Source: Alitta virens
Lineage: Eukaryota > Annelida > Polychaeta > Phyllodocida > Nereididae
NCBI GenBank assembly: GCA_932294295.1
Contig: OW028578.1
Span: forward strand, 34,913,685-34,977,684
DNA length: 64,000 bases
Direction: 5' to 3'
The position numbers and the translations under genes are program-made. Below are positions 34,776 through 46,548 of this stretch, piece by piece. The notes below the pieces were generated by a model. It saw only the letters and a program-made list of their open reading frames with translations, did not search any database and was not told the DNA's origin. The stretch's first letter is position 1, and every line of letters begins with the position of its first letter.

Positions 34776-34914
34776 TAAATTTTCACATTTACGTTGAAAG
34801 TTTCATCATTTCATTCTATAGTGCAATAAAATTAGATTCTGTTGCGCTAAGAAAACTGAGCAGTCAAAAAAATTTAGTTGCAAAGCCTTCGCGCTGTTCA
34901 GCAGGTGAGTCTTT

Positions 34915-35030
34915 CGATGAATCGCCACGTCTGATTGGCTGAACGGCCATTAAATTAAATTGTTTTTTGATTCGGTGCTTCGACCATTTTCATAGTTGTT
35001 TACATGGTCAAGGAACGGATGCAATTACAG
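34915..35030 (+). promoter_or_regulatory. candidate promoter region and 5' UTR exon of the glycosyltransferase gene
   Basis: A CCAAT-type box (attggctg, 34937-34944) precedes a stretch ending in a good donor (TTACAG|gtaaag, intron from 35031). This is only 56 bp before the acceptor of the first coding exon (35087). The tiny intron and lack of ATG suggest a non-coding first exon. No TATA box is evident. The exact start is unknown. Confidence 0.4.
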
Positions 35031-35092
35031 GTAAAGTTTTCTTAGTGTGTTGACTGCTTCTCTAACTCTGTGTCTCTCTATTTCAGGTTCTC

Positions 35093-38000
35093 ATGACGAA
35101 TTTCAATGAGATGTCCAACTTGAATGGCAACGTCATAAAACTCCATCAAGATCTTCAGAACCACAATGTGTCCTACAAACCATATCACAAGAAAGAAATC
35201 AACAATAATATCAAGAAAAAGAAGACATTTAGACAGACTATCCTCACTTATTTCACTATCATTCTGTGCACTACATTCTTCACAACATTTTTACTGCATG
35301 GGAGTGTCTATAATCCGCATGAAGTTTCAGAGTTTGGGATGCACGTTAATTCAATTCATAAACGATCAATCGAAGTCGAACCAAACGCAGAGACTCAATT
35401 CATAGCACCGAATGATTTACTAAGGATGACAGCCTTAGGAGTAAAGACTTACAATAGACCGCACTGTTTAAAGGAGTTAATCGCAAGTGTTCGCTTATAC
35501 GCACCTTACCTGCCTATATTTGTCATCGATGATAGTGATGATGATGTTCGTGCCATTATGCACGGTGAAGATGAAGGAGATGTTTATGTTCAACTACCGA
35601 CCGATTCCGGGACTGGGTACGGTCGGAATAAGATTGTGGAAGCCATAGATAAAGCGGGTTACATGTACCTCATAATGGCTGATGATGACTTCAAATTAGT
35701 CAGTGCAGAGACATTTCCAACAATGGCAAAATATATGCTAGAGACTAACGCTGATGTTGTCGCGGCAACCCGTTGTGACCACAACATGAACAACTGCCAA
35801 AGAAGTAAAGGTCTGATGATCCTAGACCAACAAAATCAAACATTGACAGTCTTACCTAACATTACATCTTACCCATCGTATCCTAATGCTCCTACTTGTT
35901 ATCGCAGCGATCTTGTGCAGCAGTTCTTCATGGCTAAGACAGAGAAACTCCTTAAAGTTCGTTGGGATGACAATCTGAAAAACAATGATCATTACGACTT
36001 CTTGCTCTCTGCTAAACTCAACAATCTCAAGCTGATAACTTGCTCAGATATCCAGATATTCCACGAAAAAAGCTGCGAGGCACTGTCTCCCCATGGGGAG
36101 TCATATAAAGAGGTTCGCGAACGTCGTTGGTACAAACTACTCGGCTATATCATGTATAAATGGAATTTAAAGAAGATTCATGACGAAGTGGGCAAAGCAT
36201 TAACACTTGATGACAAAGGAGTTGGTACCTCTGTGATGTCTACTGTGGATAAATACTCAAGGACAGCAAATGAAACTGTGTAAGTTACAACTCCATATTT
36301 TATTCGATGACCGTTGCACATTATGGTATACTTGCCTTTCCAAAATCTAAGGTATACTCGCCTTTCCAAAATCTAAGGTATCCTCCCCTTTCCAAAATCA
36401 AAGGTATACTGGCCTTTCCAAAATCTAAGGTAAACTGGCCTTTCCAAAATTAAAGGTATACTGGCCTTTCCAAAATCTAAGGTATACTGGCCTTTCCAAA
36501 ATTTTAGGTATACGCGCCTTTCCAAAATCTAAGGTATACTGGCCTTTCTAAATTTAAGGTATACTGGCCTTTCCAAAATCTAAGGTATACTGTCCTTTCC
36601 AAAATCTAAGGTATATAAATTGTAAATTGTTTTATTTCATATAGCGCTGTCTAGAATTTAAAATCAATAAATTTTCAGAAGCTGTACAATATGAGATCAA
36701 AATAAAATTAAGATTGAGAAAAGAAATTTAAAATATGTAAATCGATAAAATCTGGCCTTTCCATAATCTAAGGTATAGTGCCTTTCCAAAATCTAAGGTA
36801 TCCAGCTGGTGTGAAACTTGGGGCTTGCTTAAAATGCAAGGTGAACTATCATTATGTTTAAAAGTTATGTACATTGCAATTCAAAGGGTAATATCGACTT
36901 GCAAGAAAGAGATAATCAACTAGTAACTTCAAGTAAATTAACTGCACACCTGGGAGCTTTCAAGTTTCAATCACATGTATAAATATTTTGAATATTTGCA
37001 CAACCATCCTCAATGAAACTGTGCATAGTTATAACATTACGGATGACACCAAAATTGAATAAATGTCCTCTGCTCTAGAACTGCTGTGATATAATAAAAA
37101 CAGACATTTGCAAATGATACACCCCATGGCCAGTTTTGATAGGAATAGTTGATATTGGTCCTTTACCTGGTGTGGTTTTCTGATTTCATTGCTTGATTTT
37201 AGAAGCAACACAATACTAAGTAAATAGGGACCTTCATTCCCCCTCCACTCCTACCCCCCCCCAAAAAAAAAAACAAAAAAAAAACAAATACAGATATTAT
37301 CATCACTGTTTCCAGTTCAGGAACTACATCTTGTTACATAAATGTTACACATAAACCTGAGCAAGATGTCATAAATTCCATTGAGAATAACAGTGTATCC
37401 AAGACATGACGGCAAGTTGTATTTATAGTATCGCGACACATTTTAAATTCAAAACACCTGAAAGTTTATAAATTAAATCTAGTGAGGTATGAGAGAAGAT
37501 GTAACCAAATGATAGATAGATGTTATTTTTCTTGTAATCTTTGTCCCTTAACGGAATAGTTGTATACATTGTAATCAATGTATGTAATAATATTAATTTC
37601 ACCTGTATTGCTATATCGTTTGTCATATATTATTACTCTCTCCTTTCAATTTTTTTTACCAACTTATACTATTATTATTGCTATTATTTTGTATCTAGTA
37701 TTATAATATTGATCTTGTATCACTTTAAGGTGGCCCCTAACGCAACCCACTGAGGTTCTTTGGCGTCTCCTGGCAAGTTTAACACTAATAGAATATATGT
37801 AATAATTTTGAATTTATCATGCCAAAAATAACAAAATATCATGGTGTATTCTTGTTTAATTGCCAAATAAATTATTTTCAATTCAATATGGGAAGTGCAG
37901 CCCTCTAAGGCAAGTTCTTGCTGCTATTGAGGGTTGATTGATTAGGCGAGAGAGAGGAGTGGAGTCGACCCATGTTCCACATTTACCCCCATGGGTGGGA

Positions 38001-41000
38001 TCTTTTACTTGTCTCAGCATAGACACGGAGTACAAGGGACCGCCAATTTAACGCCTCATCCGAACGACGTCCAGCTGGGATGACGCTTAGATGTTGCCAT
38101 CAGTTAGCGATTGTTTCCCAGACAAAGATCTAATTTAGATAGGCCCTGATGGAGCATCATGTTAAATCTTATGAAATAATTATTGTATCCGCTGTATTTC
38201 AGGTTTTTTGCCCACAAAGTCATAGATGCCCTAAACAGCGATGTCGCGGCCTGGACTTGGATGAGACCGGTCTTTGACAAACATACCTGGGTGGTGAAGA
38301 AAACTGTCAATCCTTGCACTCATTTAGTGTCTGGATCCCTTCATTGCGAGTAAGTGGAGTAATACTTATAGAAAAAGTGTCATTCTATAGTCTTGATAGA
38401 TGTAATTATGTCAAAATTGGTCAGTAATTTACACTCGGCGTCAAAGTTGGATAGTCCCTGATTCAGATAAATCATCCCATCAGTGGTTTCCTTTTGTAAA
38501 AGCAGAGGTATGTCGTAAAAATATAACTTTACTATTTAAAGCATTCCCCAAATAATTTAAATGGACTCCACTGACCTTTCCTAGTATCTAAGACCCAATT
38601 AGGAATGTCTTTGAGTTGAAATTGAGGTTGAAAGTATTTATAGAATATACAGTTCAAAAAGCCAAGATATTCTTTTACCGTAACGGAGGGTTTTATCGAC
38701 AGGGCGGGTATTTTCGACACTCACATTTAAATGTTAACAATTTTTTTTCTTAACATTTTAATGTGAGTGTCGAAAATACCCGCCCTGTCAATAATACCCT
38801 CCTTTACAGTATATATATTTATTTATTTATTCACACATTTTGAAAGGTGTAGTTATATATTTATATATTTGTGTAACTACTAGTTACGAAAATATATAAA
38901 TATATATATATACATCTGGTAATTGCCCACTTTTAATGAAAGAAGATTTTTTTATGATTATCCTATTACCACTTATGCTGTAAAGTAATTTCTTCTCAAT
39001 TTTTAAAGCAATCCAGTTTATTTATCAACACTGAGTTATTGGTCATCTAAATATGGTATGCCACAATAAGATAAATAGCTGGAATACGTAACATGGGATA
39101 TATTATTACTGTAACAGTGTTGTTAGGACCAAGGTCATTGCAATATAACACAAGTAAATATGTGTAATTTGATATCCTTAAGAAGTTTGGATTCAAACTT
39201 AATACATAGGTGATAACCTTAAGATGCACACTTAATACATAGGGGCATGTCTTAGGGCAGAAAGTTATGCCAATTATCCTTAAATAAGAATATAATGTAG
39301 AAATGTGAAGGTTCCAATAGAATAAATTTAATTTTATATCAAGGTTGATAGAGTGTGATGAAGCAAAAGTATTGAATTATGGTTTCTATTCATCTGAATT
39401 GCACATTGAATATAACTGATACAGACAGATAGATAGATAGATAGAAGTTTTATTTAAGGCTCACCTTGTGCAATAATAAAAGCATAGAATACAAATATAT
39501 GTCATAACATTCTGAATTCTTTGCTCTATATATCACTAATGTAGAGCCCAAGTTTTAAACATCTCAATGTTAGGAACACCTTTTAAAATTAAGGCTAGGT
39601 CGTACTTTGCTGTGTTAGAGTAATTGACTTCACTATTAAGAGCAGCCCATTTAAAGGACTTAACTAAACAAAACTGAGAAAATTATCAAATAATTGAGAA
39701 ATCACATGTCAATGTATATTTCATGCTATTGACTAAATATTGTTAAATTCTATTGATCACCAAAACAGTAACCCGGACCTTGTCCAAGTTTAGACTTGTC
39801 ATTTTCAGACTTGCATTGAAGTCACCACTGACAATGACACACTGACCTTTTAATGGGGTTGACCATAGGGTTGAAAAGTTCATATATTGTAAATATTTGA
39901 CTAAATGTCGATTTTTAAATATTCCAAGTTTTATGATCAAGATCATTTAAGTTGACAAAGTTAAGATCAGTATTATTTGCTGTGACATTCCATAACAAAT
40001 TCCATAACTAACTGTATTATACGAGCTACATATTGCTAGATTCAGTTACCTTTAAAAAATACTGTTACTATGCAATAAAATGTACAGCGGTGATATATTT
40101 CATTCATCTGAATTGCGTGCACAAAAACGAGTCCTAAGTACTATGTTACTCCACCCATGAGTTCTTTCTTGAAGTTCGTTTTGTACCCACCCTGTACAAT
40201 GTGTTAAGTGTTATATTATCTCTCTCCACCCAGCCATGTACTTTGAGTTGAGCCTCTATTTTGTCCTTAAATTGGACAGTTTGTGGTCCTTACTGTGAAG
40301 TGGTTTTAAATTTGTGTACATGCTGCAGAAACCAAAGTCAATGATTCTGCAAGGTGATTTTAATAGCTAGGTGGTTTTAAGATGGGGTTATACTCTAATG
40401 GATTTTGTTCACCCTTAAGTAGATCTATTTATACTGCAACACTTCACACATGTATCAACACAATACTGTGCTATTATATATTAAAAAAAACAACAACAAA
40501 AAAGCATGTAGCTTTCGAGAGCAAGAATAACCAAGCAATTTGTAATAATCTCATAGAGAAAACCATCTACCAATATAATCTAATTAAAAGCAGTCTAAAA
40601 TGTGATGTAATGTAATTGTGCAAAATGAATGAATGCATTTTATGGACATTTGGAATTAACAAAAGAAACAATCAAATGAATGTATGTAAAACAAATAATT
40701 GATTGTTATATTGAAAACTAATTACATTTAATTTCAATTTCAGATATGACAGATACAGTACCTTCAAGAATGTACAATCGATTCTCAAGTTCAGCATGTA
40801 TCTCTACAACGAAACTTGTCACTTCGCCGAGTCACTTTGGAGGTTACAAGCTTACGGGAAAGTCAATCCGAAGGCTCACGTGTATTACGTAACAGTCATA
40901 GCGGATGATAACGCTTATCTGAAAAGACTCTTCCAAATATTGAACAGCGATAGAGATCGACAATTTACTTCGCTGGTGGTAGTATTGATGGATTCCGATT

Positions 41001-41788
41001 CGAAGAAAATTGTCGAAGATAATGCCCGTACCGTGTCGTTTGAGATCATAGTCGTCAATCAAGGTCCGCCATTTTCAAGAAGTATCGGCTTGAAGGTAGG
41101 ATTCCAAGTAGCACAGAATTTAGCCCTAAAGAGGAACCAACAAGACGCCATCGGATTTTCCATCGATACGTCGATCATGATTCCGGATGATTTTAGCAGT
41201 CGTATCAGGACCAACACAATCTGTGGCATATCAGCCTTCGTGCCGGTCGTCTTCAAATGTATGTCGTGCTTAGACGGGGATTTGAATAACCACACAGACG
41301 GCTACTGGGTCACCACTGGCTTCGGAATGGCGGGCTTGTGTTTTGCCGACTACATTTCCATCGGCGGATGGTCGACTGTTTGGGGTTACAAGTGGGGAGG
41401 CGAAGATGTCGATATCATGGAACGAATCAATAAGTACATGCCGTATGTTGTCAGAACTAAGGAACCGGGATATATTTACGTCAGAAACCCATCTGTTAAG
41501 AAGAAAAACCCAGCGTACTACACAAATAAAAATCTCTATCCGAGGCCTTTGCCGCCTTCTTCATTGACAACCTTCTCAGATGATTCGTCGATTAAGCGAC
41601 GCGTCATGAACTATATCAAATCAAGCGTTCCTGTGTTACAATCAGAAGACTTAGTAGTAAAAACATTGACTAAAACGTATAACCAAAACGCAGCTGGATT
41701 GACTTACCAAGCCATCGTACAGCAACGGAATGATCCTGAAACTGTTCTATGGTTTTTTATTCATAGCCATTTAAGCCCAGTTTTATGA
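35093..41788 (+). CDS. two-domain glycosyltransferase: B4GALNT1-like plus CHGN/GT7-like
   Basis: Coding exons are 35093-36279, 38203-38349 and 40744-41788; all introns are GT-AG and phases agree, giving 792 aa. Residues 1-45 are cytosolic and Lys-rich, and about 46-69 is a signal anchor (type II, Golgi topology). Residues 115-330 match the B4GALNT1 (GM2-synthase-like) transferase: VKTYNRPHCLKELI, DDSDDD (146-151), the metal-binding ADDDF (196-200), NDHYDF (298-303) and CSDIQIFHEKSC. Residues about 460-700 match the chondroitin GalNAc-transferase (CHGN) fold: FSRSIGLKVGF, RTNTICG, GYWVTTGFGMAG and WGGEDVD (662-668), the GT7 donor-site motif. The position of the usual DxD reads D586-T-S, so the second acid is missing. 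Cys-rich exon 2 links the domains. By family knowledge both halves use UDP-GalNAc; which acceptor is used, and whether the C-terminal half is active, is inference. The exon 1 frame also runs 4 nt past the donor into a stop, so unspliced RNA would give the N-terminal domain alone. Confidence 0.85.
36327..36810 (+). repeat. 26-bp minisatellite at the start of the glycosyltransferase intron
   Basis: Eleven imperfect units built on 'cctttccaaaatctaaggta' plus tactgg run from 36327 to 36615. After a 140-bp interruption, two more units run to 36805. The array starts about 50 bp after the splice donor. Confidence 0.95.
37011..37095 (+). repeat. intronic segment shared with 44945-45020
   Basis: The word gttataacattacggatgac and the block aactgctgtgat occur in both places. 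The segment begins aatgaaactgtg, as does the end of the upstream coding exon (36270-36280), so a partial exon or splice-site duplication is possible. Confidence 0.6.
37887..38100 (-). mobile_element. SINE family B, reverse orientation, in an intron
   Basis: Shows the reverse complement of the family body: catgggtgggatcttttact, the aatttaacgcctcatccga block and ccagctgggatga. It lies about 100 bp before the acceptor at 38203. Confidence 0.7.
38676..38821. mobile_element. hairpin MITE family E, copy 1
   Basis: A nearly perfect palindrome with arms of about 60 bp. Ends are TACCGTAACGGAGGG and its complement (one base changed), and the internal word tattttcgacactcacattt recurs inverted. The loop is a T-rich tract. 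It lies in the last intron of the glycosyltransferase gene. Copy 2 is at 57212. Confidence 0.85.
39420..39560 (-). repeat. probable LINE/SINE 3' end with GATA tail
   Basis: (gata)n followed by gaagttttatttaaggctcac, that is, an AATAAA-like motif and a microsatellite tail when read on the minus strand. Several similar tails occur in the window (31440, 48570, 54620, 62680). Too short to classify. Confidence 0.35.
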
Positions 41789-41957
41789 GCATTCTTCTGT
41801 CATCAGAACTCAAAAACATTTCATCCAGTATTTCTTCTTGTTTCATTCGATTGACTCTTGCTTATCCTCATTTCCTGTGAATAATCATAAAAGTTATTTC
41901 TGAATGACTGAATGAATGGTTTGATTGTTGTGTATACTGCATAGGATTAGTGTCAAG

Positions 41958-42106
41958 TACATGGCCAAATGTGCCACACGCGTTTGCCATGCGTTTGGAA
42001 AAAACGCATGGAAAACGCATGGTTTTTACCTCATTATAATTAGCTAAAAACCATGCGTTTCTATATCCTTCGCATGGAAAAAGCACGTGGCACATTTGGC
42101 CATGTA
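41958..42106. mobile_element. palindromic MITE family A, copy 2, in the predicted 3' UTR
   Basis: 149 bp from TACATGGCCAAATGTGCCAC to its inverted complement. Both ends carry TA, consistent with a TA target duplication. The arms pair over almost the whole length around a centre cctcattataattagc. It starts 170 bp after the glycosyltransferase stop and before the first AATAAA (42644), so the mature mRNA should contain it as a long hairpin. Confidence 0.9.
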
Positions 42107-42643
42107 GCCCTCAAAGGCAAGTCCATGCCACTATCGAGGGTTTCTGAAAAGAATGAAAGAAATTTGTGAAAATGCTGTTTTATTTGTGATTTCTCCTGCG
42201 CTCCTGATATATGCTCTCTTTACTCAACATTTCTTAAACTTTCATTTTCATATTGTATAATGTTTGGGAAACTATATGCTATTTTTGTATTTAGCTATAT
42301 GTATTTTTTACCCGGTTATTTATATATTTGACTGACTTTAGTAACAATTATTTGTTGCTCATTAGTGGCTGTTATCAATCCTTTCTAAATTGTATGCATT
42401 CAACAATGCTTTGCCAAAAAGAACTTATCTAAATATAAACATATTTATTCCAATGCTAGCTTTAGTACATACAGCCACAACAAAAAGTTTCAATATGCTT
42501 TTAAATTAATTGAAACTAAAGTGTAATCAAAGTTACTATGCTGGAGGTATCATAAAATTCTCCAGATTTGTTTGATAATACTATTTGATATCTAACTTAC
42601 AAGTTATTGTAAAGTATAGCATTGTATATGTGACTGAAAAGCA

Positions 42644-42893
42644 AATAAATGTCCTAATAATAATATAATAAGTTCTGCAGAGACAAAAAAATTTATATAC
42701 GAAATAATAACACTGAAGCATCCATTTTATGTTTCTAATTCTGTCACAATTTTTTGTCTGTCTCCTACTTTTTAAGTTTGATCTAAAAGTTAAAATTTAT
42801 TTTAATGCTGAATAATGCTAATTATTTTATTTATTTTTATTATAAAGTATACTATTTTGTAGGGAGCTATTGTATAGGGACTTCCAAAATAAA
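42644..42893 (+). terminator. polyadenylation signals of the glycosyltransferase gene
   Basis: AATAAA hexamers lie at 42644-42649 and 42888-42893, with a further one at 43483-43488. They imply a 3' UTR of about 0.9-1.1 kb, or 1.7 kb if the last is used. No cleavage-site evidence can be read directly. Confidence 0.45.
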
Positions 42894-43610
42894 AATGGAT
42901 TATATTTAAGCTCGTGTCTTGAATTTTGTAGATGACTTTAATCCGCCAGTATTGTGTCAAATATTTACCAAAAAGCTGTAATAATAATAATTATTATTAT
43001 TATTACCAAAAAGCTCTAGTATTGCAGTTTTTAAATGTCAATTACGATAAATACACAATTTGCTATATTGATTTTATATCATAGATCATAGATATGTCAT
43101 AGGTAATGATCATTATCTTACTAATAAACTCATGCTGCCATTATCATCATAATTTACGAAACCATATGCTATATCATAACAACATTTTATGTAAAAGAAA
43201 ATATAAAGTTCTGCTTCCACTTATAACAGGGTATTCCATGTATTGTTGTATTTTATCTCTTGGGCTAGCAATACTCTTTATACTGTGATTTTTTGTTCAG
43301 TTAATGAACATTTGTAAGTCAGATTGATATGGCGACTGTATATTTATAGATGAATGTGCTGTCTATGCATGCCTGAAAATGGGACATGAATTTATGCATT
43401 TTTGTTCGTGTTAGTTGCATGTGCCTTTGTGTTAGTAATGATTATGTAATATGCAAATTAGGAACGGTGCTTTCGTGTACAAAATAAAAGGTGAAGAAAT
43501 AAAATTTGTTGTTTGTTTGTCAATGAAACAGATATAATGCTATGGAAACTGTCCAATTAGAATATGTTTTTGCCTCACTCAACTGATTAGAATTTTTTTG
43601 AGGTGTCATG

Positions 43611-43903
43611 CAGGGGCGTCGATTTCTCTTGACGATTGGGGGGGGGGGATCCAGACCTACTTGTCCGTCCCACTGTTACTTTCCCTCGCTCTTACAAGTA
43701 GTAAAATTTAATCTGGGACACTGGCCAAGTGGTAAATTAATGGTGGATCACTTATATTATGCCAAACTTATAAACTTGTACTGATATGTAATATCAAGTG
43801 TAAAGCTGTTTAACAAAGCACAAATGTTCCTAAACAAAAGTGTGTGAAAAAGGGTAATTTTCATTATATATCCCCCACATTCCCCCCTGAATCGACGCCC
43901 CTG
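43611..43903. mobile_element. hAT-like MITE with 7-bp target duplication
   Basis: 293 bp beginning CAGGGGCGTCGATT and ending AATCGACGCCCCTG (14-bp inverted repeats). TGTCATG is on both sides (43604-43610 and 43904-43910). CAGGG ends and a 7-8-bp duplication fit the hAT superfamily. There is no coding capacity. A G-run follows the left end and a C-run precedes the right end. Confidence 0.9.
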
Positions 43904-43983
43904 TGTCATGTCATATGACCAATTGCATGAATAAGTTTATAACTGCAAATATACAAAACTATTGCATCAGGGAAAGCATTGTC

Positions 43984-44325
43984 CCAGATAGCATTCCAAA
44001 GTCCCAGATAGCATTCCAAGGGGGTGGGGGCCTAGCTCAATGGTAGCGCACTGGGCTTTCAACCACTAGGTTCAATTCCCGGTCGAGCCTAAGTTGGATG
44101 GCTGTTTCATCCTTCGTCTCATTGCCATGGTCCCTGCCTGTCATAATTAGCCCATCAGGTGCAGAAATACAGGACGTAATCCTCTCATCCACCCACCCAC
44201 CCAACACCCACATAGCATTCCAAATTGTATCAACGTTGGCGCGATGTTGGCGATGTTGAAACGATGTTGTACCGACGGTGATCGACATAGGAATGACACT
44301 GGTCTGGTTTGGAATGCCATCTGTG
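43984..44325. mobile_element. MITE family D copy split by a SINE
   Basis: Begins with a tandem double of cccagatagcattccaa, is interrupted at 44020 by SINE A, and resumes with atagcattccaaattgtatc. It then runs to ggaatgccatctgtgg, which mirrors the start. The expanded centre repeats gcgatgttg. Confidence 0.7.
44020..44211 (+). mobile_element. tRNA-derived SINE family A, copy 3, with target duplication
   Basis: Head, body and CCACCC tail as in the other copies. It is flanked by a 12-bp perfect direct repeat ATAGCATTCCAA (44008-44019 and 44212-44223), which defines its insertion into a pre-existing MITE D copy. Confidence 0.9.
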
Positions 44326-44423
44326 GTGTTCATTATAGAATGTAATATTATTTTTAAACTGCACTATCAAGATAAAAACATTTTTAGACACTACCACCGG
44401 AGGTCAGGCAAGGTAAAGAACGA

Positions 44424-44570
44424 TGATGCACTAGCTCCCTCTGGTGTGTATAGTAATTCATACCACACAGGAAAATTCTCATGTAATTTGTATAGCTGTT
44501 GCAAGTCCTGGGCCTCCTCGTGGCAAGGTGGCATAACTGTAAAAGAATGAAATAAGTGTTGATCTAAATA
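44424..44570 (+). repeat. direct repeat pair, copy 1
   Basis: Shares 'cactagctccctctggtgtg', 'tgtatagctgttgcaagtcc' and the end agaatgaaataagtgt.gatctaaa with 46426-46548, 2.0 kb to the right. It carries about 30 bp absent from copy 2. Confidence 0.85.
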
Positions 44571-44854
44571 TTTACTGGCCTTTACCAAGCACAGACATTA
44601 ATTACTTGAAATGTCATGCCAAAAAGCCACCATCATAGCATAGAGGAATGCTTCCATAATTTCCCTTTGTTAGTTATTCAGTAAGAACGAGTATGTATCA
44701 ATTATCATGTTTTCGTCTTATATGACTGCATTATTTATTTACACTTTCATCTCTGACTACTGTGCATATATATTTACAATGAGTTCCATTTTACAGGGAA
44801 CTCACCCTCATCCTGATAATTGAATAAAGAGCATTGGTGTACATGCACTGTCGT

Positions 44855-45020
44855 TTGTTCAGCTCGATACCAATACAATGAGATCTTCATAGCCTGGAAC
44901 GAATGGATTCCAAAAGCCGAAGAAGCCCTTCACCGAGCTAATAAAACTGTGCATATGAGCAGTTATAACATTACGGATGACACCAGCTCCAGAACTGCTG
45001 TGATAATAATATTTGACAGT
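44855..45020 (+). pseudogene. possible exon relic of a glycosyltransferase paralogue
   Basis: After an acceptor-like ttgttcag, a frame reads EIFIAWNEWIPKAEEALHRANKTV with coding-like composition. The following block (45-75 bp) matches the intron segment at 37011-37095. The end ANKTV resembles the TANETV at the end of the upstream gene's first coding exon. No protein family is recognised, so this may be chance or a fragment of another exon. Confidence 0.25.
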
Positions 45021-46014
45021 AACCTAACTAATCTATTATTACATCATTCTCAATCTAATGTATGACATTTTATTTAAGCTAAATGTCAGCGAAATACCTA
45101 TGCAAACCTGACACAAGAGACACCACCAATTGTTGAAGCCAGTAGAAGTGAACTGTGGTGCACAAGCCTCTCTCTGAGAGACAAAAACTTAACAGATAAG
45201 AAAAAATGGACCGGAGACAATGTTTGGTTACATTTTAATGAACATTTTTAGACATTTTATTATTTCCCAACACTCCAGATCATTGGTTTACAAGTATATA
45301 ATAATATGAACAAATTCAATGCGATATAATAAAGGCATAATGTGTTGGAAGGGGATATATCTGAGTATATACAAAATAGATTTGAGACCACATGGAAAGG
45401 CAAAGTTAATCCAACTTAACTGAGACACTCTTTATTATCCTACTTGTCTCATAGACTTTTAATTTATTTATTGAAATTCCATGTTAATTTTGCATAATAG
45501 CCTGCTTGGCAATCAGAGCATTTTGCTGTTTTAGTCAGAGAAAATTTACAAAATGTACTATTATAGTTTGTTGTACATATGTATTGCATTAATTGTACAT
45601 ACTATATTGTTCAGCAACTGGGACCGTGGATGTGTAGATAATCTATTGATAATGTATACCTTTAACTTTTATACCATGTATATATATATTGAATATAGGA
45701 ATAGTGAGTAGAAGTAGACTAAGTATATGTTTTTATCTGTTATTTTTGACAAATGTATCATGTATGATATTACTGTGTCAATAAAAGCATATATATAAAC
45801 TATTATGTTAAGGGCCTTTTTGATTATTTCTCCAAGTAATATGACAATATTCATCTCAATGTTTCATAATCATAAACAGTTCTATTTTCACTGTTTGACA
45901 ATGTGATATATGAAGGCAAACAATTATGTTTCAAGGACTGATGATGCCTAAATTCAGATGTTTTTAATGATTATTCAATTGTTATGTCCAAATGAGTATA
46001 TTTCTTTTGCCTAC

Positions 46015-46159
46015 TACATGGCCAAATGTGCCACGTGTGTTTGGATGAACGCATGGAAAACGCCTGGTTTTTGCCTAATTATAATGAGGTGAAAACCATG
46101 CGTTTTCCATGCGTTTATCCAAATGCATGGAAAATGCATGTGGCACATTTGGCCATGTA
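46015..46159. mobile_element. palindromic MITE family A, copy 3
   Basis: 145 bp from TACATGGCCAAATGTGCCAC to the inverted complement ending GGCCATGTA. Intact ends and near-complete self-complementarity. Confidence 0.9.
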
Positions 46160-46425
46160 CGTTTAATTTAATTTTCCCCTCTTGATTAGGATTGGACTTG
46201 TTGTCTGTATAGGTACATGATTATGTGTAACTATATGTAACACCATATATTTTTGTGATTCCTGCATTTATATTTTCTATGACGCCAACACTCTGATGCA
46301 CGTGTGAATTGATTTCTCGGTAATTTCTAATTGATATGTGTACATAAGTGTGCTTATAAATAGCTATTAACTCATGTACAACAGTTAGCCATCCACGCTA
46401 CGTTTGGATTGGTAGACAGAACAAT

Positions 46426-46548
46426 GATACACTAGCTCCCTCTGGTGTGTATAGTAATTCATTTGTATAGCTGTTGCAAGTCCTGGGCCTCCTCGTGGCA
46501 AAGGTTGTATAACTGTGAAAGAATGAAATAAGTGTCGATCTAAACATA
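46426..46548 (+). repeat. direct repeat pair, copy 2
   Basis: Matches 44424-44570 with an internal deletion of about 30 bp. It contains the same gtcctgggcctcctcgtggc word. Confidence 0.85.

Noticed and set aside
36327..36810. A CRISPR-like array
   Set aside because: The 26-bp units are directly adjoining with no unique spacers, and the context is a eukaryotic intron.
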